Source: Paracoccaceae bacterium Fryx2
GTDB lineage: Bacteria > Pseudomonadota > Alphaproteobacteria > Rhodobacterales > Rhodobacteraceae
Reading direction: 5' to 3'
Assembly: GCA_032334235.1 (NCBI GenBank)
Contig: JAVSGI010000004.1
Coordinates: forward strand, 1-52,500
DNA length: 52,500 nt
A model generated the notes under the pieces. That model worked only from the letters and a program-made list of their open reading frames with translations, had not been told where the DNA came from and did no database searches. Shown here piece by piece: positions 9,484-18,228 of the stretch. Within the stretch, counting starts at the first letter, position 1. Each line of letters starts with the position of its first letter. The position numbers and the translations under genes are program-made.

Positions 9484-9807
9484 CTGAGACTCCGGTTTCT
9501 TCCGCGCCTGCGGGACGAACTCGAGGCGCTGCGGCAGGACTCCGACGCGAGTGCCGAGCAGCGTCGGCCGGTCGAGCTTGACCAGCAAAGCGTCGGACGG
9601 CTGAGCCGCATGGATGCGATGCAGCAGCAGGTAATGGCCGCCGCCATGGATGCCCGCCGCGGCGCCCGGATTCGTGCCCTTGAAGCGGCACTCATCAGGA
9701 TCGAGGGCGATGACTTCGGCTGGTGCGACGCCTGCGGCGACTTCATCGGCGAGAAGCGCCTGGAGCTTGATCCGACACTGATGCGCTGCCGGGACTGCGC
9801 TGGCTGA
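9484..9807 (+). CDS. DksA/TraR C4-type zinc-finger protein, start uncertain
   Basis: The C-terminal four-cysteine zinc finger is clear: CDACGDFIGEKRLELDPTLMRCRDC. Such small DksA/TraR relatives bind RNA polymerase or act as stress regulators. The first ATG (9610) gives only 65 aa, but family-like coding clearly continues upstream in the same frame (LRDELEALRQDSDASAEQRR then VELDQQSVGRLSRMDAMQQQ). No ATG, GTG or TTG start occurs in that frame back into the preceding gene. I placed the start at a CTG (9484) only as a guess. The gene may use a rare start, or its true 5' end may be lost, leaving a fragment. It lies 30 bases after the universal stress protein gene. Confidence 0.6.
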   Translation: MRLRFLPRLRDELEALRQDSDASAEQRRPVELDQQSVGRLSRMDAMQQQVMAAAMDARRGARIRALEAALIRIEGDDFGWCDACGDFIGEKRLELDPTLMRCRDCAG

Positions 9808-9858
9808 GGCGGCTCGAGGCGCTGGCAACAAGGTGTATTTGGCACCATGCCATGGGCG

Positions 9859-11715
9859 TCACGACGCTGCCTGTGCCGACTCCAGCTTCTGCAATGCAGC
9901 AACCCAGAGCGCCTCGGCGCGGTCAAGCCCCTCCATTACCTCGGCATATTTCATCTGCCAGGTCTGCGCCTGCTGTCCCATCTCGGGTGCGTAGAGGCCC
10001 TGGTCGGCCAGCTTCAGCGCCAGCCTGTCGCGCATGTCGTTCAATGTGGCGATACGTGTTTCGCAGGTTCGGACCGCGGCCTTCAACTGCGCCAGTTCAT
10101 CGCGGGACGGCTTTTTCGATGGGGTGGCCCTGACCTTGGGAGGCTCGACGTGTGCCCCGGCGCCGAGCAGGAAGCTCCGGTAGCTTTCCAGATCGTCCTC
10201 GTAGGGCGCAACCGATCCTGCATCCACCAGCCAAAGCCGGTCGGCAACCAGCCCCAGCAGATGCATGTCGTGGCTGACAAGGATGACGGCGCCGGAATAG
10301 GTGGTCAGCGCGTCCACCAGCGCCTCGCGGCTTTCGATGTCCAGATGGTTGGTCGGCTCGTCGAGGATCAGCAGATGCGGCGCGTCCAGCGTCGCCAGCA
10401 CCAGCGACAGCCGCGCCTTCTGCCCGCCCGAAAGCCGGTCCACGATGGTTTCCGCATGATCGGCACCCAGCCCGAACCCGGCCAGTCGCGCCCGCAATTT
10501 CGGTTTGCCCTCATCCGGGTGCAACCGTTCCAGATGTTGCAGGGGCGTTTCGTCCAGCCGCAACTCATCGACCTGATGCTGCGCGAAGTAACCTGTCCGC
10601 AGCTTGCCCGATCTCGCCATCTGGCCAGAGGCCAGCGGCAGCTTGCCTGCCAGCAATTTGGACAGGGTCGATTTGCCTTCGCCATTGCGGCCCAACATGG
10701 CAATCCGGTCATCCGGGTCGATCCGCAGGTTCATGCCTTTCAGGACCGGTGGGCCGTCATATCCCACGGCGGCGTCTTCAAGCGTGAGGAGGGGCGGCGA
10801 CATTTCCTCGGGAGCCGGAAAGCTGAAGGCAAGGGCGGCGCGGTCCTCGGGGGCGGAAATCGGCACCATGCGTTCCAGCATCTTGAGCCGCGACTGCGCC
10901 TGCCGGGCCTTGTTCGCCTGATAGCGGAAGCGGTCGACAAACCCCTGCAGATGCGCGCGCCGCATGTCCTGCTTGCGCGCGCTGGCTGTCCGCACTGCAT
11001 GCTGCTCGGCGCGCTGGCGCGCGAACTGGTCGTAGGGGCCGGAATAGAGGGTCAGCTTGCCCTCCTCCAGATGCAGGATCGCGCCGACGGCCCGGTTCAG
11101 CAGGGCGCGGTCATGGCTGATGATGATGACCGTATGGGGATATGACTGCAGATACGCTTCCAGCCAGATCGCGCCTTCCAGATCAAGATAGTTGGTCGGC
11201 TCGTCCAGCAGCAGGATATCGGGCCGGGCGAACAGCACCCCTGCAAGGGCAACGCGCATCCGCCAACCGCCCGAGAAATCCGAACAGGGGCGTCCCTGGG
11301 CGTCCGTGTCGAAACCCAAGCCCTTCAGAACGGCGCTCGCCCGCGCCTCGGCCGACCAGGCGTCGATATCGGCCAGACGTGTCTGAACCTCGGCGATGCG
11401 TGTGGGGTCCCTTGTGCTGCTGGCCTCAACAAGCAGGGTGTCGCGTTCCAGGTCGGCACTCAATACGGTATCCAGCAAGGAATCAGCACTTGATGGCGCT
11501 TCCTGCGCCATGGCGCCAATGCGGCTGCCCGTCGGCAGGCGGATATCGCCGCCCTCCAGCGTCAGCTCACCCCTGATCAGCCGGAAAAGAGTAGACTTTC
11601 CCGCACCGTTGCGGCCGACCAGCCCGATCTTGTGGCCCGCCGGAATGTCTGCCGAAGCCTGATCGAACAGCGGGCGGCCTTCGACGGAATACGAAATTCC
11701 CGATATGTTCAGCAT
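9859..11715 (-). CDS. ABC-F family ATPase (ribosome-associated type)
   Basis: This 618-aa soluble protein has two ABC ATPase domains and no membrane segments. The first Walker A is GRNGAGKST (residues 34-42) with signature DFSGGWRMRVALA and Walker B ILLLDEPTNYLD. The second Walker A is GRNGEGKST with signature LSGGQKARLSL and Walker B LLILDEPTNHLD. The linker between them (about 230-300) is charged and helical, and the C-terminal ~100 residues look like a coiled coil, as in the Uup/YheS groups. ABC-F proteins bind the ribosome E site or resolve stalled complexes. The subgroup cannot be fixed. It is transcribed alone, convergent with the DksA-like gene. Confidence 0.9.
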   Translation of the reverse strand: MLNISGISYSVEGRPLFDQASADIPAGHKIGLVGRNGAGKSTLFRLIRGELTLEGGDIRLPTGSRIGAMAQEAPSSADSLLDTVLSADLERDTLLVEASSTRDPTRIAEVQTRLADIDAWSAEARASAVLKGLGFDTDAQGRPCSDFSGGWRMRVALAGVLFARPDILLLDEPTNYLDLEGAIWLEAYLQSYPHTVIIISHDRALLNRAVGAILHLEEGKLTLYSGPYDQFARQRAEQHAVRTASARKQDMRRAHLQGFVDRFRYQANKARQAQSRLKMLERMVPISAPEDRAALAFSFPAPEEMSPPLLTLEDAAVGYDGPPVLKGMNLRIDPDDRIAMLGRNGEGKSTLSKLLAGKLPLASGQMARSGKLRTGYFAQHQVDELRLDETPLQHLERLHPDEGKPKLRARLAGFGLGADHAETIVDRLSGGQKARLSLVLATLDAPHLLILDEPTNHLDIESREALVDALTTYSGAVILVSHDMHLLGLVADRLWLVDAGSVAPYEDDLESYRSFLLGAGAHVEPPKVRATPSKKPSRDELAQLKAAVRTCETRIATLNDMRDRLALKLADQGLYAPEMGQQAQTWQMKYAEVMEGLDRAEALWVAALQKLESAQAAS

Positions 11716-12101
11716 GACAGGCTTCTGTCAGAAATAGGGGAAAACATCAATTGAAGCCCATCCGCCACCCTCTTTGCCTGCCCGGGGGAACCGGATTTTC
11801 GCCTATCTAGGGCTCTGATGATCCCTCGGCAGTGTCACCGGTCCGATCCTGGGCGAACCCTTGCTGCGACCGCCCTGGAGGAAGGCCCGGACAACGGCCA
11901 GATTGTTGCTGTAGCCGCCCATGATCGTCGTGTCTCCACGCCATCGGCAAGATGTCGCGCGATCGCGCGACGCCGGACAACCACGTTGCTTGAAAGGGCG
12001 GGCACCGCCGGACGGGAAACCCCCTGTTTCACGGCACCTTTTCTTTCTCGCAGATGATACCCGGCTTCGAGTAAGGCGATTGTGACTCGTCGCCGCCTCG
12101 T
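11716..12101. other. Gene-poor stretch
   Basis: I see no supported gene in these 386 bases. Both strands have short open frames with arginine-rich products typical of shadows. One minus-strand reading near 11820-11960 contains GGYSNNLAVVRAFLQGG, which might be a decayed coding remnant, but I cannot place it in a family. Confidence 0.4.
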
Positions 12102-12347
12102 TCAGGCCAGGGCAGGCTTGCATTCGCGGCGAAATCTGGCGATCGCCCCATAGATCTTCTGGCGTGCCTCGGCCAGCTTCGGCTGGCCGGCAGCGTGGCG
12201 CTCTCGTTCCCTGTGGTGCCACGTCCGGCCGATCCGGACGCTCCAGCGGTCGCCGAAATCCTCGAAGCGGAACGGCACCGTGCCGTCGATGACGCCTTGT
12301 GCGACGATCCTGCTGTCTTCTTCCAATATCCTGACCTTGAGGGCCAT
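12102..12347 (-). CDS. Small hypothetical protein (81 aa)
   Basis: I do not recognise this protein. It is 81 aa and starts MALKVRILEEDSRIVAQGVI. It is rich in arginine and tryptophan in its middle (FGDRWSVRIGRTWHHRERER) and ends in a basic helix (KIYGAIARFRRECKPALA). It is probably a small cytoplasmic basic protein. The ATG at 12347 is preferred over an upstream start at 12539 because GAAAGGAAAA lies directly before it. It stands alone between the ABC-F gene and the MFS gene. Confidence 0.55.
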   Translation of the reverse strand: MALKVRILEEDSRIVAQGVIDGTVPFRFEDFGDRWSVRIGRTWHHRERERHAAGQPKLAEARQKIYGAIARFRRECKPALA

Positions 12348-12718
12348 GTGTTTTCCTTTCAATTTCGAGCCATGGCGTCGTTGCCATGGATATGCCGCGA
12401 TACAGGTGGCGCCAGCAGTCTGGCGCGCTCGCAGCGGTGTTGCTGAATTCAGACGGCATTTCATGAGATCGCCTAAAGGCGCCGAATGACCGTCTGAGGG
12501 GAATATAGGTGCGGTGAATGCAGAAATCCACCCGTGCAAACCGGACAGATTTCCGATCGCGCCGCCACCATCGGCTTCTCGCCCGGTTGCGGCAGGAATG
12601 CCGACGCAGGCCGATGACCGTCAGGCGGTGGTGCAGGTCTTCTGGCCAGGGCATGTCGCAGCCTTGGCCCATCCCTGCCCGACCCCGTGGCCGCCGGTGT
12701 CGCCGCAATGGCCGCAGT
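12348..12718. other. Intergenic stretch with a nested hairpin
   Basis: No gene is supported here. The notable content is the nested inverted repeat at 12450-12496, described separately. The large plus-strand open frame that starts at 12518 is the antisense shadow of the MFS gene. Confidence 0.5.
12450..12496. repeat. Nested inverted repeat (possible structured RNA or small repeat element)
   Basis: Outer arms CAGACGG (12450-12456) and CCGTCTG (12490-12496) pair perfectly. The stem can extend by CATT/AATG with a one-base bulge. Inside lies a second perfect palindrome, CGCCTAAAGGCG (12470-12481). No T-run follows, so it is not an ordinary terminator. It sits about 100 bases upstream of the 81-aa gene. 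Confidence 0.5.
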
Positions 12719-13933
12719 TCAGAGGAACCGTGCCGCCCTGCGCCCGCCGAATGCCGCGAGCCCCGCCGTCACCACGAAATAGGCGCTGATCCCGTAGGCC
12801 TGGTGCGGCAGGTCGATCCCGCGGTCGATCAGCCAGCCGCAGAGTCCGGGACCGATGGCCGTGCCCAGCACCATGAAGGCACCGGTCATCGCCCGGATGC
12901 GGCCCAGATTGGCCGTGCCATAGAACTCGGCCCAGAGCGCCGCGCTCATCGTCATGTGCGCGCCCGCCGACAGACCCATGAAGACCAGCCCGACGGCGGC
13001 CATGCCGAGGCCTGGCGCGGACCCGATCAGGACGTATCCGATCGCGATCGGTATCAGGTAGACGCCGGCGATCCTGGCCGACCCCAGCCGGTCCGCCAAC
13101 CAGCCCGTCAGCAGCATGCTGCCGACCCCGGTCACGGTATAGATCGGAAACAGCGTCACCAGATCGAAATGCGCCCAGCCCTTGGCTTGCGCAAAGTGGA
13201 CCTGATGGAAAAAGAATGCGGTGTTCCAGGCGGAAGGGCCGATCAGCGCAGGCAGGGACAACCAGAAAAACCAGTGCCGCAGCGCCTGAACCCGCGTCCA
13301 GTTGCGCCCAAACATGCCGACCGCCGCGCTCTCGCGTGCCATGGCCTGCGGGGTGCGTTCGGACTTGAGGATCAGGACCATGGCCCCCGCCGCCAGCAGC
13401 AGGAAGCCGGCGGCGAACAGCCACAACGTCCGCCAGTCGAACCAGCCCATCAGCGCCACGAAGGCCAGCGGCAGCATCGCCTCGCCAAGCGCCACGCCCA
13501 GCCCGGCGATGGAAATTGCCCGCCCGCGAGTGGCCACGAACCAGCGCGACATCGCCACCATCGCGGTCTGGCCCATCATGCCCTGACCCATCAGGCGCAG
13601 CAGGAACACCGCGCAGGTCAGCGCCACGATCCCGGAGGAAAGCGACATCAGGGTGGCCGCACCCGCAAGGCTGGCAAGGATGACCGGGCCGATCAGGCGC
13701 ACGCGGAACCGGTCGGTCACGCCGCCCGCGAAGACCATGACGGCGGCCGACGCCATGGTGGCGACGGCATAGACCCCACCCCAGCCCGCATTGCTCAGCC
13801 CGAACTCCTGCCGGATGTCGCCCGCGAAGATGGCAATGAAGAACGTCTGACCGAAGCTGGACGCAAAGGTCAGCAGAAACCCGGCACCTAACCAAGGGGC
13901 ATTGCGGCGAAGGAATTCAATCAGACTGGTCAT
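12719..13933 (-). CDS. MFS transporter
   Basis: This inner-membrane secondary transporter of the major facilitator superfamily is about 404 aa with 12 predicted helices. The intracellular loop after helix 2 carries the family signature (GGVTDRFRVRLIG), repeated in the second half (GWLADRLGSARIAG). The ATG at 13933 (MTSLIEFLRRNAPWLGAGF) gives a normal N-terminus; an upstream alternative at 13996 adds an implausible leader. It resembles the NarK/oxalate-formate type of drug or anion carriers (YNFM-like), but the substrate cannot be told. It is transcribed alone, downstream of lsrK on the same strand after a gap of 193 bases. Confidence 0.87.
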   Translation of the reverse strand: MTSLIEFLRRNAPWLGAGFLLTFASSFGQTFFIAIFAGDIRQEFGLSNAGWGGVYAVATMASAAVMVFAGGVTDRFRVRLIGPVILASLAGAATLMSLSSGIVALTCAVFLLRLMGQGMMGQTAMVAMSRWFVATRGRAISIAGLGVALGEAMLPLAFVALMGWFDWRTLWLFAAGFLLLAAGAMVLILKSERTPQAMARESAAVGMFGRNWTRVQALRHWFFWLSLPALIGPSAWNTAFFFHQVHFAQAKGWAHFDLVTLFPIYTVTGVGSMLLTGWLADRLGSARIAGVYLIPIAIGYVLIGSAPGLGMAAVGLVFMGLSAGAHMTMSAALWAEFYGTANLGRIRAMTGAFMVLGTAIGPGLCGWLIDRGIDLPHQAYGISAYFVVTAGLAAFGGRRAARFL

Positions 13934-14126
13934 CCAGTCAGTGCTCCGGCCCAACGATACTTGCGGGTTCTGCGACCGGGTCCCACCCGCAAACACGCCG
14001 GGACGCAGGAACTACCGGTCGGGAAGAGCGGATATCAGGCCCCTCCACAAAAGGAAAGTCGTGCCTGCCCGGGGCGGTGTCGATGTTCTGAAACCCCATG
14101 TCCGCTCATCCGGGCAAGGGCGGCGC

Positions 14127-15695
14127 TCAGATCCCCGGCGCGCGCCACATCGAGGTGGTGATGCCTGCATCGGTCAGCGCCTTCTGCGCCGGATAGGCCC
14201 CTTCCCAGCGGGCACGGGTCTCGGCATAGAGGCCGGAAAGCGCCATGTTGGGTGAGACGATCCGCTCGATCCCCGACATGGCCGCCCCGGCTTCGGCAAT
14301 CGAGCCGAATGCCCCGATCCCGCAGGCAGCCGAAGCCGCGCAGCCGAGGGCCGTTGCCTCGCGCACGCGGGGAATCGCCACCTCCTGCCCCAGCACATCG
14401 GCCAGAATCTGCGCCCAGAGCGCCCCTTTGGATGCCCCCCCCGCAAAGACCACCGGCCTTGTGATGCGGACACCGGAAAACGCCCGGACCCGTTCCAGAT
14501 TGACCGCCGAGACGATCGCGGCGTTTTCCTGAAGTGCGCGGAACAGGCTGGCTTTCGTGGTATGGCCCGGCTCGATCGACATGTTCAGGAAGGACGGCGC
14601 CGCGTGATACCAGCGCCCGAAATCCATCGCATCCGAAAACACCGGGATGATGCCGTTGGCTCCGGGCGGCACCCTGGCCGCCAGTTCCTCCAGCACCGCA
14701 TAGACATCCATCGACCGGCGCGCCGCCTCGGCCTTTTCGGCGTCGCAGAACGTGTCGCGGAACCAGCGCATCGTCAGGCCGACAAAGAAGGAGATACATT
14801 CCGCCTGGTTGAGCCCGGTCACCACATGCGGATTGATCCGCACCCGCATCGTGTCGTCGGTGCGCCCGGTCGGGATGTTGATGACCTGCTGCCAGAAGGT
14901 GCCGCCAAGGATCGCGGCATCGCCGTCGCCGGTCACGCCCAGCCCCAGCGTGCCCATCTGCACGTCGCCGCCGCCGCAGATGACCGGGGTTCCGGCCGCC
15001 AGCCCAGCCTCGGCCGCCGCCTGCGGCGTGACCCGGCCGATCTGCGCGCCGGGTTCCACCACCGGCGGAAAGATCGCGCGCGGCAACCCGGCCATCTCGA
15101 TCAGGTCGTCGGACCATTGCCGCGCAGTCGGGTCCATCAGCCCCGAGGTGCCGGCGTTCGAGGGCTCCACCACGATCTCGCCGCTCAGCCGTGCCGCGAC
15201 CCAGTCGTTGATCATCGACAGCCGCGCGATGCGGGCGAACAGGTCGGGGCGGTTGGCGCGCAGCCACTCCAGTCGCGGCCAGACCCCGAGCGCGAAGGTC
15301 TGCCCGCTGACCTGGTAGAAATGCGGCTCCAGCCCGGCGTCGCGGGCCTTCAGCGCGGCCACTTCCCGCATGGCACGCCCGTCGACATTGGCGCAGGCCC
15401 AAAGCTCGGATCCGTCGGCATCGTAGACCACGATGCCTTCGCGCATCGAGGTGCTGCTGATCGCGGCGATCTGGTCGGGGCGAATGCCCGCCTCGCGGAT
15501 CGCCTGCCCGATGCAGCGGCAGAGCAGCAGCCAGTTCCCGGCGCAATCGAAATTCATTGAGCCCGGCACGCCCGGTTCGCTGACATGGGTCCATTCCTGC
15601 TGGCCCAGCCCGCATTGCGCGCCGGTGTGGTCGAACACCACCGCCCGGCCGCTGCCGGTGCCCGCGTCGATGGCCAGATAATATTGCCGCGTCAT
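14127..15695 (-). CDS. lsrK: Autoinducer-2 kinase
   Basis: This 522-aa FGGY-family carbohydrate kinase phosphorylates AI-2 (DPD) at C5 in the cytoplasm. It matches E. coli LsrK along its whole length by recall: LAIDAGTGSGRAVVFD at the start, SSTSMREGIVVYD, WACANVDGRAMREVA, VVEPSNAGTSGLMD, GGGDVQMGTLGLGV, LGGTFWQQVINI, SFFVGLTMRWFRDTFC, WYHAAPSFLNMSI, VFAGGASKGALWAQILADV and the C-terminal TTSMWRAPG. Conservation of LsrK-specific stretches, not only the FGGY signature, makes a plain sugar kinase unlikely. It lies 24 bases after the LVIVD protein gene and is probably co-transcribed with it, divergent from lsrR. Confidence 0.92.
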   Translation of the reverse strand: MTRQYYLAIDAGTGSGRAVVFDHTGAQCGLGQQEWTHVSEPGVPGSMNFDCAGNWLLLCRCIGQAIREAGIRPDQIAAISSTSMREGIVVYDADGSELWACANVDGRAMREVAALKARDAGLEPHFYQVSGQTFALGVWPRLEWLRANRPDLFARIARLSMINDWVAARLSGEIVVEPSNAGTSGLMDPTARQWSDDLIEMAGLPRAIFPPVVEPGAQIGRVTPQAAAEAGLAAGTPVICGGGDVQMGTLGLGVTGDGDAAILGGTFWQQVINIPTGRTDDTMRVRINPHVVTGLNQAECISFFVGLTMRWFRDTFCDAEKAEAARRSMDVYAVLEELAARVPPGANGIIPVFSDAMDFGRWYHAAPSFLNMSIEPGHTTKASLFRALQENAAIVSAVNLERVRAFSGVRITRPVVFAGGASKGALWAQILADVLGQEVAIPRVREATALGCAASAACGIGAFGSIAEAGAAMSGIERIVSPNMALSGLYAETRARWEGAYPAQKALTDAGITTSMWRAPGI

Positions 15696-15719
15696 TGCAT
15701 CCCCCTGTTGCTGCCGCTG

Positions 15720-16979
15720 TCAGCCGCCGTATTGGGCGATGTGCAGGCCACCGCCACTGAAATCGGTGAAATAGACCAGACCGCTGCGATCCACGAACAC
15801 ATCGGTGGTGTTGATGACCAGCGGGCGGCCGGGACGGTGGTCGACATGGCGCAACGGGGCCTTCGGCACCAGCGCGCCGACTTCCCTCGGGGCATAGGGG
15901 TTGGAGATGTCGTGCACGCGCAGCCCGCCGTTCTGCCAGGTGGAAAAGATCAGGGTGGAGCTGACAAAGCTGCCCGGCCGGTTTTCATGCACGTTGTGCG
16001 GGCCGAAATGGCCGCCGACCGCGCGGTAGTCGCGATCCGACGGCTTGGGGAAGGTGGCAATCGAGACCGGGTTCGCCTTCTCGCGGATGTCGAACACCCA
16101 GATCGGCTTGTCGCCGTCCTCTTCATTGTCCAGCACGGTTTCATCGACCACGATCAGCAGGTCGCGGTCGGGCAGGGGCAGGCAGTTGTGGGTTCCGCCG
16201 CCAAAGGGCGGGGCCCAGTTGCGGTGCGCGATCAGCTTGGGAGCGGCACGGTCGGCCACATCCACGACCACAAGACAGCCGTCGCGCCAGCCGCAATAGG
16301 CCGTGTCGCCGTCAACAATCGGGTGATGCAGGCTGTAGCGGCCATGGGCCAGCGGCCAGTCCGGCACCTCGCCCGCCGCGATGTTCATGCCGGGCAGCCA
16401 GAACCTGCCCACAATCTCCGGCCGGCTCGGGTCGGCCATGTCGATGGTGATCAGGATGAAGTCGCTGAACCCCTCGATCTGCGCCGAGGCATAGGCCCAG
16501 CGTCCCCCGACATACCAGATCCGGTGCAGCCCGATCCCGTTCACCGGCATGAAGCCGATCTGGCGCGGGTTGGCCGGGTCTGCCAGATCATAGACCGCCA
16601 TGCCCGCCGACCAGTTGCGCGTCTGCGCCAGTGCGGCCTTGCCGGTATCGCGGGTGTCGGCTTTGTAGTAATTGCGTTCGTCGTTGGTTTCGGGTTTCGC
16701 GAACTGGTCCTGCGCATGCACCGTCAGCAGCAGCCGGTCATGCACCTGCAGGTGCAGCGACCAGGTGTTGGGGGGGGCCGGCACGAAATTGACCGTGAGG
16801 GGCCGCGCCGGGTCGCGGACGTCGATCACGCTGAACCCGCCCGAAAAGATGTGGGCGACATAGGCATGGCCATCCTGCACCATGATCTGGGTGCCGTCGC
16901 ATCGCCCCCCCTGATCGCTGTGACCGATCATCTGCATGTTGTGTGCATGATCCGTGCATGGCAGGTGCGTCTCTGGCAT
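15720..16979 (-). CDS. LVIVD repeat beta-propeller protein
   Basis: This 419-aa protein has repeated blades of the LVIVD type (GFSVIDVRDPARP, GMAVYDLADPANP, ILITIDMADPSRP, CLVVVDVADRAAP, IWVFDIREKANP, GLRVHDISNPYAP). Each blade ends in an x-D-x-x-x-P turn, as in a seven-bladed propeller. It has no signal peptide, so it is likely cytoplasmic. Histidines and acidic residues are abundant (HNMQMIGHSDQGG near the N-terminus). Its function is unknown. As first gene of the lsrK arm it may be an uncharacterised enzyme or scaffold in AI-2 metabolism. Confidence 0.8.
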   Translation of the reverse strand: MPETHLPCTDHAHNMQMIGHSDQGGRCDGTQIMVQDGHAYVAHIFSGGFSVIDVRDPARPLTVNFVPAPPNTWSLHLQVHDRLLLTVHAQDQFAKPETNDERNYYKADTRDTGKAALAQTRNWSAGMAVYDLADPANPRQIGFMPVNGIGLHRIWYVGGRWAYASAQIEGFSDFILITIDMADPSRPEIVGRFWLPGMNIAAGEVPDWPLAHGRYSLHHPIVDGDTAYCGWRDGCLVVVDVADRAAPKLIAHRNWAPPFGGGTHNCLPLPDRDLLIVVDETVLDNEEDGDKPIWVFDIREKANPVSIATFPKPSDRDYRAVGGHFGPHNVHENRPGSFVSSTLIFSTWQNGGLRVHDISNPYAPREVGALVPKAPLRHVDHRPGRPLVINTTDVFVDRSGLVYFTDFSGGGLHIAQYGG

Positions 16980-17035
16980 CGGGGGTTCCTTGGTGGCCGG
17001 GTTTGATCGTGCAAGGGCCGGGGCGCTTTACGGAG

Positions 17036-17049
17036 TGATCATTTGTTGA
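17036..17049. promoter_or_regulatory. Candidate LsrR operator 1
   Basis: TGATCATTTGTTGA lies in the divergent region between the LVIVD-lsrK arm and lsrR, 57 bases upstream of the LVIVD gene start. Twelve of its bases recur (one mismatch) at 18271-18282 before the permease gene. It is a near-palindrome of the form TGAxCA-TT-TGTTxA, as expected for a SorC-family regulator site. Confidence 0.45.
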
Positions 17050-17236
17050 TACGCAAGACAGATGGACACATGAAGTCTGGTCCGTCAAGCCGGATTGCCA
17101 CACGGTCTGCACCGCCTGCCGCGCCGGGTCGCCCGGAAACGGCGCGGCGGACCGGGATTCCGCTTGCTGCCGATGCTGGCGGGGATCTAGTGCAACGCCA
17201 TGTGGACGGTAAGGATGCTGGACCCAGGATGGGCAG

Positions 17237-18169
17237 ATGAACAGTCGAGACCCGGTGATCATTTCGGAAGAAGACGCCCTGCTGGCCCGGGTTGCCTGGT
17301 ATTACTACCATGACGGGCTGACCCAGCAGGTGATCGGCGAAATGCTGGGCCTGCCCCGCATCAAGGTTTCCCGCCTGCTGGAGGCGGGACGCCGGTCCGG
17401 TATGCTGGAGGTGCGGATCAACTCCGCCCTGCAAGGCTGTCTGGAAATCGAACGCCGCATCCGCGCCCGATTCGGGCTGGAAGACGTGCGCGTGATTCCC
17501 GACCTGCCGGGTGAACCGCTCAGCGAACGGCTGGGGCAGGCGGCAGCGCAATTCCTGATGCACGCCCTGCCAGAGGACAGCCTGCTGGCCGTCGGCTGGG
17601 GCGAGATGGTCGGGGCGGCGATCCACCGGCTGGGCCATCTGGTCAACGACCGGCGCATTGATCTGGTGGGCATGACGGGCGGCGTGCAGGCCTATGTCGA
17701 CGGGCTGCGCGTGGTCGGGCCGGACCGGAAGATCTTTCTCGTGCCCGCGCCGCTGGTGGTCGAGGATGCCCAGATCGCGCGCGCCATGCTGCGCGATGCC
17801 AGCGTGCGCAACACGTTGCAGATGGCCCTGAAGGCTGATTGCGCGCTTGTCGGCATCGGTGCGGTCGATGCCAATGCCAGCGTGATCCGCCGGGGCTACC
17901 TGCATCCGACCGAGGTCGAGGCGATGCGGCGCGGCGGGGCGGTCGGTGACGTGCTGTGCCGGTTCATCAATGCCGAGGGGCAGGAGCTTGACCTGCCGCT
18001 GCATGAACGGGTGATCGGCCTGCCACTGGAAAGCTACCGCAAGGCCCCGCGCGTCGTGGCGGCGGCGGGCGGCCCCGACAAGGTGGCCGCGATCCGGGCG
18101 GCGCTGAGCGGCGGCTTCATCAATGTTTTCATCACCAACGAACAGACCGCACTGGCGCTGATGGCCTGA
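17237..18169 (+). CDS. lsrR: LsrR-type transcriptional regulator (SorC/DeoR family)
   Basis: This 310-aa regulator has an N-terminal helix-turn-helix (residues ~25-60: QQVIGEMLGLPRIKVSRLLE) and a C-terminal SorC sugar-phosphate-binding domain (~70-310; GWGEMVGAAIHRL, LVGMTGGVQAY, LVPAPLVVED, GIGAVDANASVIRRG). In the E. coli system LsrR represses the operon and is released by phospho-AI-2. Its place between lsrK and the transport genes supports the same role here. The TATTACCATGACG-like stretch early in the gene codes WYYYHDGLTQ, a conserved SorC motif. It probably controls both arms through the repeated motif at 17036 and 18269. Confidence 0.88.
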   Translation: MNSRDPVIISEEDALLARVAWYYYHDGLTQQVIGEMLGLPRIKVSRLLEAGRRSGMLEVRINSALQGCLEIERRIRARFGLEDVRVIPDLPGEPLSERLGQAAAQFLMHALPEDSLLAVGWGEMVGAAIHRLGHLVNDRRIDLVGMTGGVQAYVDGLRVVGPDRKIFLVPAPLVVEDAQIARAMLRDASVRNTLQMALKADCALVGIGAVDANASVIRRGYLHPTEVEAMRRGGAVGDVLCRFINAEGQELDLPLHERVIGLPLESYRKAPRVVAAAGGPDKVAAIRAALSGGFINVFITNEQTALALMA

Positions 18170-18198
18170 CCGGCCACCGCAGCCCTGCCAAAACCGGT

Positions 18199-18215
18199 TG
18201 CCTGTTAAACAGGCA
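18199..18215. repeat. Perfect inverted repeat TGCCTGTT-A-AACAGGCA
   Basis: An 8-bp perfect palindrome with a one-base spacer lies 30 bases after the lsrR stop and 14 bases before a TTGACA hexamer. It is not followed by a T-run, so an operator for the next promoter is more likely than a terminator. Confidence 0.5.
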
Positions 18216-18228
18216 GCATACGAATGGC

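Noticed and set aside
12518-13891. 457-aa plus-strand open frame over the MFS gene
   Set aside because: Product is rich in Arg, Gln, His and Pro with no motif; it is the antisense shadow of a clear 12-helix transporter.
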